From: Parvibaculum sp.
GTDB lineage: Bacteria; Pseudomonadota; Alphaproteobacteria; Parvibaculales; Parvibaculaceae
Length of the DNA: 64,000 bases
Direction of reading: 5' to 3'
Assembly: GCA_031291615.1 (NCBI GenBank)
Contig: JARLIS010000004.1
Location: forward strand, 1-64,000
Below the pieces are notes generated by a model. The model was given only the letters and a program-made list of their open reading frames with translations, did no database searches and had not been told where the DNA came from. A program made the translations under genes and the position numbers. Shown piece by piece: positions 51,222 to 58,310 of this stretch (position 1 is its first letter; the number at the start of each line of letters is the position of its first letter).

Positions 51222-51440
51222 ATGACCACCGCCCGCGACGTTGCAGAGCCCCATTTCGAAGCCGCCATGGCCGAGGCAAGAGAAAAACAGCTTTCCTCCG
51301 ATGCCGTCGCCCGCATTTTCTTCGAAGGCATCCTGCGGGTCTGGCGCGAGACGCGCACGCCGGAGGATATTCGCGCCGAACTCATCGAGGCGGCCGATCA
51401 TCTCGACCCGGACGAAGATTTCATGTTCATGCGCCCGTGA
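51222..51440 (+). CDS. Small conserved-looking protein, 72 residues
   Basis: MTTARDVAEPHFEAAMAEAR, then IFFEGILRVWRETRTPEDIR and a very acidic end (DHLDPDEDFMFMRP). It looks like a compact helical cytosolic protein of the kind common in Rhizobiales; no family is assigned. The longer frame from 51099 covers the prfC promoter region and is rejected. Confidence 0.7.
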   Translation: MTTARDVAEPHFEAAMAEAREKQLSSDAVARIFFEGILRVWRETRTPEDIRAELIEAADHLDPDEDFMFMRP

Positions 51441-51455
51441 CCTGCGGGCGTTTTC

Positions 51456-51504
51456 GGGCCTCGCCCTGAGGAGCCGCGCAGCGGCGTCTCGAAGGGCGAG
51501 GCCC
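51456..51504. repeat. Short copy of the CTCGCCC palindromic repeat
   Basis: GGGCCTCGCCC / GGGCGAGGCCC arms with GCGTCTCGAAGG. It lies between the ends of two convergent genes. Confidence 0.82.
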
Positions 51505-51505
51505 C

Positions 51506-51847
51506 CTATCCCACGGGTTCTTGCAGAAAGTTCCGCCCCTCGCGGTCCTCGATCTCGACCACCCAGAGGTCGGGATCGAATTTCCGCTGTCTCTCTATAT
51601 AGGCGTCGGCGTCCGGCTCCGGCACGGGCGCGGGGCCGGTTCCCGCCATCCAGATCAATGCGCCTTCGCCCGAGCGGGCGGGCGTGAAGACCTGTGCCGT
51701 GCGGTCAAGGCGGTTGACCTTGACCAACACAACACCCGATGTCGCATCGCCCCGGCGCACGACCATGGCGGCCGCGCCGGCCACTTCGCAGCGGCGGATC
51801 AAGGCTTTCACCCAGATTTCGGCCTTCAGCCGGGGAGCAGTTTCCAT
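51506..51847 (-). CDS. DUF1491 protein
   Basis: The ~113-residue protein matches DUF1491: RLKAEIWVKALIRRCEVAGA, then AAMVVRRGDATSGVVLVKVN, and PDADAYIERQRKFDPDLWVV. Function unknown; conserved in alphaproteobacteria. ATG 51847 was chosen because the family starts near RLKAEIWVKA; the ATG at 51877 is possible. Confidence 0.87.
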   Translation of the reverse strand: METAPRLKAEIWVKALIRRCEVAGAAAMVVRRGDATSGVVLVKVNRLDRTAQVFTPARSGEGALIWMAGTGPAPVPEPDADAYIERQRKFDPDLWVVEIEDREGRNFLQEPVG

Positions 51848-52064
51848 CGGTTGTCGTCCTCGGCCTTTCGATTCCATAACACAAGCTATTCCATTTTAAC
51901 GCTTTTATGGCTTTGCCGAAGCGGCCGCATGGCCCTAGAATTGCAAACAAGCCGTTAATGCCGGGGACCGACCCGTTTTCGGACGACGCTGTTTTATGGG
52001 CGCGCCGTCCGGGCGTCGGCGTCGCCAGACGGGCATTCGGGGTATGCGTTCAGGAGGGAATTCC

Positions 52065-53159
52065 ATGTCGAGTGATCGGAGCTGGCGCGTCGGCGCGCCG
52101 CAGGCTGACTTGAAACGCGGCGCAGGCCTTCTCATCGCCCTTACCCTGCTTGCCGGTTGCACCGTCGTTCAGGGCGACACCGCCGCTCTCGACAATATGA
52201 AGTCCACCACTCCCGCGGCCTCATCGAGCGCGCCCGCCGCCGCAAGCGCGGCGTCCAGCGACGCACTCAGCACCGGCAGCCTCGCGGATGAGAGCTATGC
52301 CAGCGCCGGCATTCCGATCCCCATGATTTCACCGCGCCATCTCCGCGTGCGCGTCGCCTCGACCGATCCTCGCGCGGGCATCAGCGCCCTTTCGGGCGTC
52401 TCCATGCCCCAGCTTGCCGGCGTCTATCTGAAGTATGACGACGCGCTCAAGGTTGCCGAGGCAAGCCGCCTCAACACGCCGAAGGAAGTGCGCCGCGTGC
52501 TGAAGACCTTGCGCTACAACGAACCGGAAACGCTTGCCGAAGGCTGGTATGCGGCTCGCGCCATGTCGGCGGCGGACAATGCGCAATTCGCCCAGGGCGT
52601 GCGCAACGAAGTTCGCGTCAAGGGCAAGGATGTCGTCCTCGCCTCGCTCAACGAGCCGAATTATGTGCTTCGCCTGCCGGGCGCGGGTTCCGCCGTCACG
52701 GCCGTCATGGCGTCGGTCTCCTCGGAGAACGACCGGATGGTGGCGCTGAAGCAGCGCTTCCTCGACACGGCCTACAAGTTCCAGAAGCAGAAATGGGGCA
52801 TGACGGAGCCGCTCGAAACGGTGAAGGCCGCCGATGCGGGCAAGCCCTCCGTCTCGTCTTCCTTCAAGGCGGCGCTTGCCGAACTTTCTCCGGTGACGCC
52901 CGCGCAAGCCTATTCGACGACGGTGATGACGAAGATCCTCGCCCAGGCCGCGCGCCAGATCGCTTCGACGCCGATGACGCAGGTGGCCTTGCAGAACGAC
53001 GAAACCTCGTCCTGCCTCAACTGGGCGCGGCTCAATCTCGACCAGTGCATCGCGGCGGCTCACTTCCCCTCCGAGGAAGCCTGGTGCACGGGCACGCATG
53101 CGATCGACGAAGTCCGCAGCTGCTGGGCCTCCGCCCTGCCGACGACGCCGGCGCAGTAA
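52065..53159 (+). CDS. Putative lipoprotein, unknown
   Basis: The 364-residue precursor has a lipoprotein signal (LLIALTLLAGCTVVQ) and an Ala/Ser-rich tether (PAASSSAPAAASAASSDALS). A mature helical domain follows, with four Cys near the C-terminus (SSCLNWARLNLDQCIAAAHF, then AWCTG and RSCW). These Cys could form disulfides in the periplasm. No family is recognised. AGGAGGG precedes the ATG. A terminator follows. Confidence 0.78.
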   Translation: MSSDRSWRVGAPQADLKRGAGLLIALTLLAGCTVVQGDTAALDNMKSTTPAASSSAPAAASAASSDALSTGSLADESYASAGIPIPMISPRHLRVRVASTDPRAGISALSGVSMPQLAGVYLKYDDALKVAEASRLNTPKEVRRVLKTLRYNEPETLAEGWYAARAMSAADNAQFAQGVRNEVRVKGKDVVLASLNEPNYVLRLPGAGSAVTAVMASVSSENDRMVALKQRFLDTAYKFQKQKWGMTEPLETVKAADAGKPSVSSSFKAALAELSPVTPAQAYSTTVMTKILAQAARQIASTPMTQVALQNDETSSCLNWARLNLDQCIAAAHFPSEEAWCTGTHAIDEVRSCWASALPTTPAQ

Positions 53160-53180
53160 AACCGCCTTCTCCCTTTACGG

Positions 53181-53219
53181 AAAACCCCCGCCGGCGGATG
53201 CGCCTTGCGGGGGTTTTTC
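53181..53219 (+). terminator. Intrinsic terminator after the lipoprotein gene
   Basis: AAAACCCCCGC / GCGGGGGTTTT stem with a 15-base loop, followed by a T-run. Confidence 0.88.
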
Positions 53220-53250
53220 ATTTCAGGCGCGGAATCCCGCGGCAGTGTGG

Positions 53251-53460
53251 ACAATTTGAGCTAAGTCTGAATCGCATTTGAGGAAAATTTGGCTCGAATT
53301 TTCCATGTATTTTCGTCTATTTTTCCGTGTATTTGAATAAATACTATAGTATTTAATGTACCTATACATAAGCATATTCAGTATTTATCGGCTCACACAA
53401 GCAATATGGAGGCATTTTATCTTTCATTTTAAGACAGATGCAGGAGACCTGGCCTAGCTT
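53251..53460. other. A+T-rich intergenic island with a 16-bp palindrome
   Basis: The stretch before the DUF5330 gene is far richer in A+T than the surroundings. It contains the perfect palindrome AAATACTATAGTATTT (53339-53354) and several GTATTT/TATTTA repeats. It could be a promoter with operator, an H-NS-like (MucR) target, or a small insertion. No gene is seen in it. Confidence 0.6.
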
Positions 53461-53492
53461 CGCGCCATGAGATGCGAAAAGGAGCCATCCCC

Positions 53493-53906
53493 ATGTCGTT
53501 TATACTGAGAGCCGCGTTCTGGCTCACGGTGCTCGCCTTCCTGCTGCCGGCGGCGGGCTATGAAATCTCGCCGACAAAGGCCAGAGCCCAGGGCGGAGCG
53601 ACGTCGGCCGCCTATGTCACGGGCGAGGAAACGGCCTCGGCTCCTCCCGATATCGACGCCGGCGAAATGCTGACGCTGGCGGCAAAGTCGGCCCAGGACG
53701 TGATGGGTTTTTGCGGACGAAATCCGGCCGTCTGCGAACGCGGACACGCCGTCGTCGCGCATGTCGCCCGGCAGTCCGCCTATTACGGCGGCCAGCTTCT
53801 GCTCTGGCTGACCGAGAAAGCCAAGGAACAGCAAAAAGACGCGGAGACGGCTTCCGCCATCGCGCCGCCCCGCCCCACTCACCAAGCCCGCCTCGCGGGC
53901 GCCTGA
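53493..53906 (+). CDS. DUF5330 protein, exported
   Basis: The 137-residue protein has an N-terminal membrane signal (MSFILRAAFWLTVLAFLLPA), a Ser/Ala-rich region and a conserved-looking DVMGFCGRNPAVCERGHAVV segment with two Cys, as in DUF5330 proteins of Rhizobiales. AAAAGGAG precedes the ATG. A terminator follows at 53953. Confidence 0.82.
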   Translation: MSFILRAAFWLTVLAFLLPAAGYEISPTKARAQGGATSAAYVTGEETASAPPDIDAGEMLTLAAKSAQDVMGFCGRNPAVCERGHAVVAHVARQSAYYGGQLLLWLTEKAKEQQKDAETASAIAPPRPTHQARLAGA

Positions 53907-53952
53907 TCCGTCGGCCGAAGTAGCCCCCATCCTGAGCTCTGAGGCATGACCT

Positions 53953-53988
53953 GACGCCGCCCCGCGAAAGCCGGGCGGCGTCCTTTTC
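53953..53988 (+). terminator. Intrinsic terminator after the DUF5330 gene
   Basis: GACGCCGCCC / GGGCGGCGTC perfect 10-bp stem, followed by CTTTT. Confidence 0.87.
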
Positions 53989-54074
53989 ATGCGGGCATCC
54001 ACCACGCCCTCGATTCACTTGTCTATTCCGGCTCCGCTCGCTATGTCCTCTTTGAGAACGAGAAGGCGGAACCC

Positions 54075-54509
54075 ATGAGCATCGAAGACCTGATCGAGGA
54101 TTTTTCGTTCCTCGACGACTGGGAAGAGCGCTACCGCTATGTCATCGAACTCGGCAAGACGCTCGAGCCGCTGAGCGACGAGGAACATTCGCCCGCGAAC
54201 AAGGTCGAGGGCTGCGTGAGCCAGGTCTGGCTCGTCACCGAGGCCAGGAAAGGCGAAGACGGCGGCACGCGCCTTGTCTTTCGCGGCGACAGCGACGCCT
54301 TTATCGTCCGCGGACTGATCGCCATTCTCCTGCGCATCTATTCGGGCCGGACGCCGGCCGAGATCGACGCGATCGAGGCGCGGCCCATATTCGAGAAGCT
54401 CGGCCTCAACGAACATCTGAGCCCGCAGAGATCGAACGGCCTCTATTCGATGGTCGGCCGCGTCAAGGCCGATGCGAAGGCGCAGCTCGCTGCCCTCGCC
54501 CGGGGCTGA
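54075..54509 (+). CDS. sufE: SufE family cysteine desulfuration protein
   Basis: The 144-residue SufE protein accepts sulfur from SufS for iron-sulfur cluster assembly. The acceptor Cys47 is in KVEGCVSQVWL, and the family motif MSIEDLIEDFSFLDDWEERY starts the protein. It is convergent with the DUF6456 gene. Confidence 0.95.
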   Translation: MSIEDLIEDFSFLDDWEERYRYVIELGKTLEPLSDEEHSPANKVEGCVSQVWLVTEARKGEDGGTRLVFRGDSDAFIVRGLIAILLRIYSGRTPAEIDAIEARPIFEKLGLNEHLSPQRSNGLYSMVGRVKADAKAQLAALARG

Positions 54510-54522
54510 GGCCCCACACGGC

Positions 54523-55299
54523 TCATTTTCCTTTCGCCGCGTAATGCGCCGCCAGCCGGTCGAGCGCGATCTGGAGCACGATCTTGGCGGAGCGTTGCGG
54601 CCAGCCGAAGCGGCGCTCGGATTCTTCCAGGCCGCGCGCATGGCAGCATACCTCAACGAGAATGTCCGAGAGGCCGGGGCCGACGGCGTGGAGCGCGCGG
54701 GCGAGGCGTTCGCGCGCGGCAAGCGCCCTGTCCGACACATCAGAGGGATCGCGCAGCTTGCGCCCGCCGCCGCCGGGCGCGAGCGCCAGCGACCAGTCCG
54801 TGGTGACGCGCGGGCTCATCCGCGCCAGCGAGAAATCGCGGCGAAGCTTCTCTCCCGCATCGAATGCATGTTCGTTGACAAGCGGTTTTCCGTCCGGGCC
54901 CTTGCGGCGGCGGAGCCAGTCGAGCGAGGTTTCGGCCTCGTTCACCGCCACGGGCACGAGTTTGCCGTCGACGGCGACGAGGCGGCGGCCCTGCATCTGA
55001 TGCTGGGCGCGGAACGGATCGCTTTCGGCTTCGAGGCGGCGCCAATAGGCAAGGCCCGTTTCGCTCGGGTGCCACACGTCGCCGGCCGGTTGCCGCGCGG
55101 CGCGGACGAAATCGCGATGCTCGAAGGCGGACCACAGGCGCGCTTCGACATGCGCGACCGGGCGGCGCCAGCGGTTGCGGGCGATGAAGAGGCCCATGAC
55201 GCCGCCCGCGTCGGGTGCGGCGAAACTTTGCGGCTCGGCAAAACGGCGGAACACGCGGCGCACTTCGCGTTCGACTTCATGCTCGGATACGAGGCTCAT
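54523..55299 (-). CDS. gafZ: DUF6456 protein, probable GTA activator/antiterminator GafZ
   Basis: The 258-residue protein has the DUF6456 region, with ESPL-like core NEAETSLDWLRRRKGPDGKP, DAGEKLRRDFSLARMSPRVT, then LSDILVEVCCHARGLEESER, FGWPQRSAKIVLQIALDRLA. In Caulobacter GafZ, and in the C-terminal half of Rhodobacter GafA, this type of protein activates the GTA cluster; GafZ acts as an antiterminator. It follows the DnaA-domain gene by ten bases, as gafZ follows gafY. Assignment rests on my recall of domain architecture and on the presence of the GTA cluster. Confidence 0.7.
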   Translation of the reverse strand: MSLVSEHEVEREVRRVFRRFAEPQSFAAPDAGGVMGLFIARNRWRRPVAHVEARLWSAFEHRDFVRAARQPAGDVWHPSETGLAYWRRLEAESDPFRAQHQMQGRRLVAVDGKLVPVAVNEAETSLDWLRRRKGPDGKPLVNEHAFDAGEKLRRDFSLARMSPRVTTDWSLALAPGGGGRKLRDPSDVSDRALAARERLARALHAVGPGLSDILVEVCCHARGLEESERRFGWPQRSAKIVLQIALDRLAAHYAAKGK

Positions 55300-55309
55300 C
55301 GGCGTCCTC

Positions 55310-55723
55310 TTACTGAATGTTTCCGGAGAGGGGCTTTGCGCGGACGGCGCGTTCGAGGCGGTCGAGCATCAGGTCGAATTTCGGGTCGTCGCGCCGGTCC
55401 TCGATGTAGCGGCAGGCATGGGCCGCCGTCGTCCGGTCGCGGCCGAAATGCCGACCGACCGCCGACAGGCTGAAGCCGAAGGCGACATGGGTGAGATACA
55501 TCGCAACCTGCCGGGCGAAGGCGACCGGCGCGCGGCGGCGCGTCGGCGCCCGCAATTCGGCGACGGGAACGGAGAGGGCCCGGGCGATCGTCTCCTGCGT
55601 CAGGGCCACCTGGGCCGCCCTTTCGAGCTCGCGGCGGACGCGCCTGTCGACCCTGGTCAGCCTCATCAAAACTATCGGTGCAGCCTCCGCCCGCCTCGGC
55701 CGCCCGCCACTCAACATCAGCAT
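55310..55723 (-). CDS. gafY: DnaA-domain-IV-like DNA-binding protein, probable GafY
   Basis: The 137-residue protein carries a DnaA C-terminal (domain IV) helix-turn-helix: FARQVAMYLTHVAFGFSLSA, then VGRHFGRDRTTAAHACRYIE. No AAA+ ATPase domain is present, so it is not DnaA. This is the domain of Caulobacter GafY and of the N-terminal half of Rhodobacter GafA, which bind the GTA promoter. ATG 55723 has GGGAGG five bases upstream; the longer frame runs through the promoter and is rejected. The promoter carries a LexA-type box. Confidence 0.72.
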   Translation of the reverse strand: MLMLSGGRPRRAEAAPIVLMRLTRVDRRVRRELERAAQVALTQETIARALSVPVAELRAPTRRRAPVAFARQVAMYLTHVAFGFSLSAVGRHFGRDRTTAAHACRYIEDRRDDPKFDLMLDRLERAVRAKPLSGNIQ

Positions 55724-55751
55724 TGCACCCTCCCTGATCTGGACTTGACGA

Positions 55752-55788
55752 AATATAATTGGAACGTTACGAGAACAAACGACGTTCC
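55752..55788. promoter_or_regulatory. gafY promoter with LexA-type box and 28-bp palindrome
   Basis: On the minus strand a -10 TATATT (55757-55752) follows GTTC-N7-GTTC (plus-strand GAAC 55762-55765 and 55773-55776), the alphaproteobacterial SOS box, with TTGTTC/GTTTGT as a weak -35. Superimposed is the inverted repeat GGAACGT-N14-ACGTTCC (55761-55788), a possible dimer site for the divergent XRE repressor. Confidence 0.65.
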
Positions 55789-55815
55789 CGAACAAAAAGT
55801 TACGCCTTACGTAAG
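55766..55815. promoter_or_regulatory. Operator-like repeats in the gafY/rogA intergenic region
   Basis: GTTACG occurs at 55766-55771 and 55799-55804, 33 bases (three helical turns) apart, and CTTACGTAAG is a perfect palindrome at 55806-55815. Repeats of this kind between divergent genes suit cooperative binding of the XRE protein. Confidence 0.45.
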
Positions 55816-55872
55816 TGGTGGGGATAAATTCCCGTAAAATCCTCAATAAACCCCCTTGAAGGGAGGTGACCT

Positions 55873-56439
55873 TTGAGAACGCGGATCAGGCACTACCGCA
55901 AAATGCGGCGGCTTACGCAGGCTGACCTTGCGGCAATCATCGGAACGACGGCCGCAACCGTTTCGCGTCTTGAAACGGCCGACATGACGGTCTCCATGGA
56001 CTGGCTGAAGCGGTTCGCTGACGTTTTCAAAGTCCAGATCGCCGATCTGATCGACGAGGCCAGGACGAACGGCGTGCCTTGCGTCGGCGCGATCGGCCGG
56101 GACGGCCTGCTCGAAACGCAGGGCTTCAGCGAAGAGACGGCGGTGACGTTCGAGCCGCCTGCCCGCCATCCCATCGCATTGCGCATACGTGAAAATGTCG
56201 GCGCCTATTGCGCCGGCGATATCGTCATCGCCGACCGGCTGGCGCCGGAAGATGCCTCGCGCGCGCTGGGGCGCGATTGCATCGTCGAGGTGCATGGGGA
56301 AGGAAGCGGCTTCGGCCGCTTCGTGTCATCGGTCGATGGACACTTCCTGCTGGTGCCGCCGGAACCGGGCGCTCAGGCGCGGCCGCTGGCGACGCCGGAC
56401 TGGATCGCGCCCGTCGTCATGCTGATCCGGTATTTGTAA
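55873..56439 (+). CDS. rogA: XRE repressor with degenerate LexA/S24-like domain, probable RogA
   Basis: The 188-residue protein has an N-terminal Cro/CI helix-turn-helix (RRLTQADLAAIIGTTAATVS, RLETADMTVS). Its C-terminal domain resembles the S24/LexA fold (IALRIRENVGAYCAGDIVIA, then DGHFLLVPPEP). The SM catalytic serine motif expected before GDIVIAD is missing, so self-cleavage is unlikely. TTG 55873 has GGGAGGTGA upstream. It is divergent from the GafY-like gene, as expected for RogA, the repressor of gafYZ in Caulobacter. Whether it is the true orthologue is inference. Confidence 0.68.
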   Translation: MRTRIRHYRKMRRLTQADLAAIIGTTAATVSRLETADMTVSMDWLKRFADVFKVQIADLIDEARTNGVPCVGAIGRDGLLETQGFSEETAVTFEPPARHPIALRIRENVGAYCAGDIVIADRLAPEDASRALGRDCIVEVHGEGSGFGRFVSSVDGHFLLVPPEPGAQARPLATPDWIAPVVMLIRYL

Positions 56440-56451
56440 GGACGCGGGATG

Positions 56452-56913
56452 TCAGCTCCCCTTGCAGGTGACCTTGACGTTCTGCGCACCGCCGGCCGCG
56501 CCGCCGCATTGTTCGCCGGGGAAACACATGGCCTGCGGCACGCCGGTGAAGGAGAAGGCGATATAGGCATCGCCCTTGTTCGCTTCGACGGTGCCGGTGA
56601 GATCGTAATGGCGCGCCTCGCCCGGCGCGAGGGTGACGATGTCGCCGACGGCGGGCTCCGACAGCGGAATATAATGCTCGCCGTCGAAAGTCAGGCTGGC
56701 GCGGCCGCCCGTCTCGACATCGCAGGCGGCGTGAAAATCGGAGCTTTCGCTGGCGCTCGATACGATCGGGAACTGGGCCGTCTCGCCCTGCTTTATGAGC
56801 TTCGTTCCGCCCTCGATCTTCGCGGGCGCGCCGGCGGCGACGGGGCCGGCGGCCAGCATGGCAAGGGCGAACCCGGCAATCGCATTGGCAAACAGCGTTC
56901 TTGAAAAGGTCAT
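56452..56913 (-). CDS. Exported protein, unknown
   Basis: The 153-residue precursor has a signal peptide (FANAIAGFALAMLAAGPVAA) and a beta-rich mature part with four Cys (ACDVETG, AMCFPGEQCGG, VTCKGS). These probably form disulfide bonds. No family is recognised. Confidence 0.75.
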   Translation of the reverse strand: MTFSRTLFANAIAGFALAMLAAGPVAAGAPAKIEGGTKLIKQGETAQFPIVSSASESSDFHAACDVETGGRASLTFDGEHYIPLSEPAVGDIVTLAPGEARHYDLTGTVEANKGDAYIAFSFTGVPQAMCFPGEQCGGAAGGAQNVKVTCKGS

Positions 56914-56968
56914 CGACGTCTCCCGGCACCCCCGCAGGGCTCATTGTGCAGCGAGAGGCGGGATCTCT

Positions 56969-57478
56969 TCAAGCGATGCGAAGATTGGCGCGGCTCGCAA
57001 GCGCATGCGCCTTTTCCGACTGAAGGAAGGCATCGTGTCCGAGCACCATGACGATGCGGCCTTCGGCGTCGATGAGCGGCAGGCGCAGCCAGAACTGGAA
57101 GACATGCGGCTGGTTCCACGGCGTCAGCGGCACGACGCCTTGCGCGGGACGTCCGGCCTCGATCACTTCGCGATAGGCCGTTTCCCAATAGGCGCGCTGG
57201 TCGCCGAGGTCGAAATCGCCGACACGGCGGCCCGTCGTCTCGACGCCGTAATATTCGCGCAGCCGGGTTCCGGCGAGGCGCACGCGCAGGTTCAGCGGGC
57301 CGTCGCCCAGAATGTCGAGAAGGCTCAGCGAAGGGAGCAGCGCCTTGAGTTCAGCGGGCTGAATATCGGCGCGCATGGGGAAGCGGCCATCGGCGCACTT
57401 CCGGCGCCAATAGTCATAAAGCTCGCGCTGCTCGGGAATGATGAGCTGAGCTCTGATCGCTTGCTCGAATGTGGTCAG
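56969..57478 (-). CDS. PAS_5-type PAS-domain protein with a probable CTG start
   Basis: The PAS domain (PF07310-like) is clear: LYDYWRRKCADGRFPMRADI, then LLDILGDGPLNLRVRLAGTR, FQFWLRLPLIDAEGRIVMVL. The conserved YDYW part lies upstream of the first ATG (57376), and the open frame back to its stop contains no ATG, GTG or TTG. A CTG at 57478 has GAGGGGG five bases upstream and is the best start, giving 169 residues. The family is common in alphaproteobacteria near regulators. Confidence 0.72.
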   Translation of the reverse strand: MTTFEQAIRAQLIIPEQRELYDYWRRKCADGRFPMRADIQPAELKALLPSLSLLDILGDGPLNLRVRLAGTRLREYYGVETTGRRVGDFDLGDQRAYWETAYREVIEAGRPAQGVVPLTPWNQPHVFQFWLRLPLIDAEGRIVMVLGHDAFLQSEKAHALASRANLRIA

Positions 57479-57576
57479 GATCGCCCCCTCAGGCCCGCGC
57501 GGACGCGCGAATCACTTCAGACGATCATGAATCCACGAGCGGTGCATTGCAAGCGCGGGAGACGGCAGGCGGCGCG

Positions 57577-57993
57577 CTACTTCGAGCCGCGACGGCGCGG
57601 GCGGCCCTTCTGGCCGAGGCCCATCTTCTTGGCAAGCTTGGAGCGCGCCTGGGCATAGTTGGGCGCGACCATCGGGTAGTCGCGCGGCAGGTTCCATTTG
57701 TCGCGGTATTCGTCAGGGTCGAGATCGTAATGCGTGCGCAGGTGGCGCTTCAGCGACTTGAATTTCTTCCCATCCTCAAGGCAGATCAGATAATCGGGCG
57801 TGATCGACTTGCGAACGGAGATCGCGGGCTCCTGCTTTTCCGCCGCTTTGGCGGCGCCGCTGGCGATTTGTGTCAGAGCGTCGAAAACCTGATGAATGAG
57901 ACCGGCGAGATCGGACTGCGCCACGCTGTTATGACTGACGAAAGCGGAAACAATATCCGCCGTCATGTCGATGATCTCTGCCTTGTCGCTCAT
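57577..57993 (-). CDS. mucR: MucR family zinc-finger regulator
   Basis: The 138-residue protein has the Ros/MucR layout: an N-terminal helical oligomerisation part (ADIVSAFVSHNSVAQSDLAG), LIHQVFDAL, then the zinc finger YLICLEDGKKFKSLKRHLRT and HYDLDPDEYRDKWNLPRDYP. MucR proteins are H-NS-like silencers of A+T-rich DNA. ATG 57993 has AAGGAAG upstream. The A+T-rich region before the gene fits autoregulation. Confidence 0.94.
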   Translation of the reverse strand: MSDKAEIIDMTADIVSAFVSHNSVAQSDLAGLIHQVFDALTQIASGAAKAAEKQEPAISVRKSITPDYLICLEDGKKFKSLKRHLRTHYDLDPDEYRDKWNLPRDYPMVAPNYAQARSKLAKKMGLGQKGRPRRRGSK

Positions 57994-58310
57994 ATCTTCC
58001 TTTCCGACTTTCGCCCGGCCAGCCGGACACACAACTAAACTGGCGAATATTTGGATTAACCTGACCCCTCGGGCGAGCTTATATCAATAGACAATTTTCC
58101 CTTCAATAGTCGCCGAACTCACACAAAGACTACTATAGATTGCACAAATAATCGGCTGGCGAATCAAAATAGAATTTTATCGGCCCGAAAAAGAGGCGAT
58201 AGAAGAATTTCACGCCTCGCCGGACATGCCGCAGAGCGACCATCCGCGCCTTGGCGCGGGGGCGAGGCTTCGCGCATAATGCGCCACTTTCAATGCGGAG
58301 CCCTCAAGGC
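57994..58310. other. A+T-rich gap between mucR and the Rieske gene
   Basis: About 200 bases (58033-58215) are A+T-rich with T-A steps (ATATTTGG, TTATATCAATAG, CTATAGATTG), as preferred by MucR/Ros. Apart from promoter potential for both divergent genes nothing else is seen. Confidence 0.5.

Noticed and set aside
55310-55723. Chromosomal replication initiator DnaA
   Set aside because: Only the domain-IV helix-turn-helix is present. There is no AAA+ ATPase and no DnaA-box cluster nearby.
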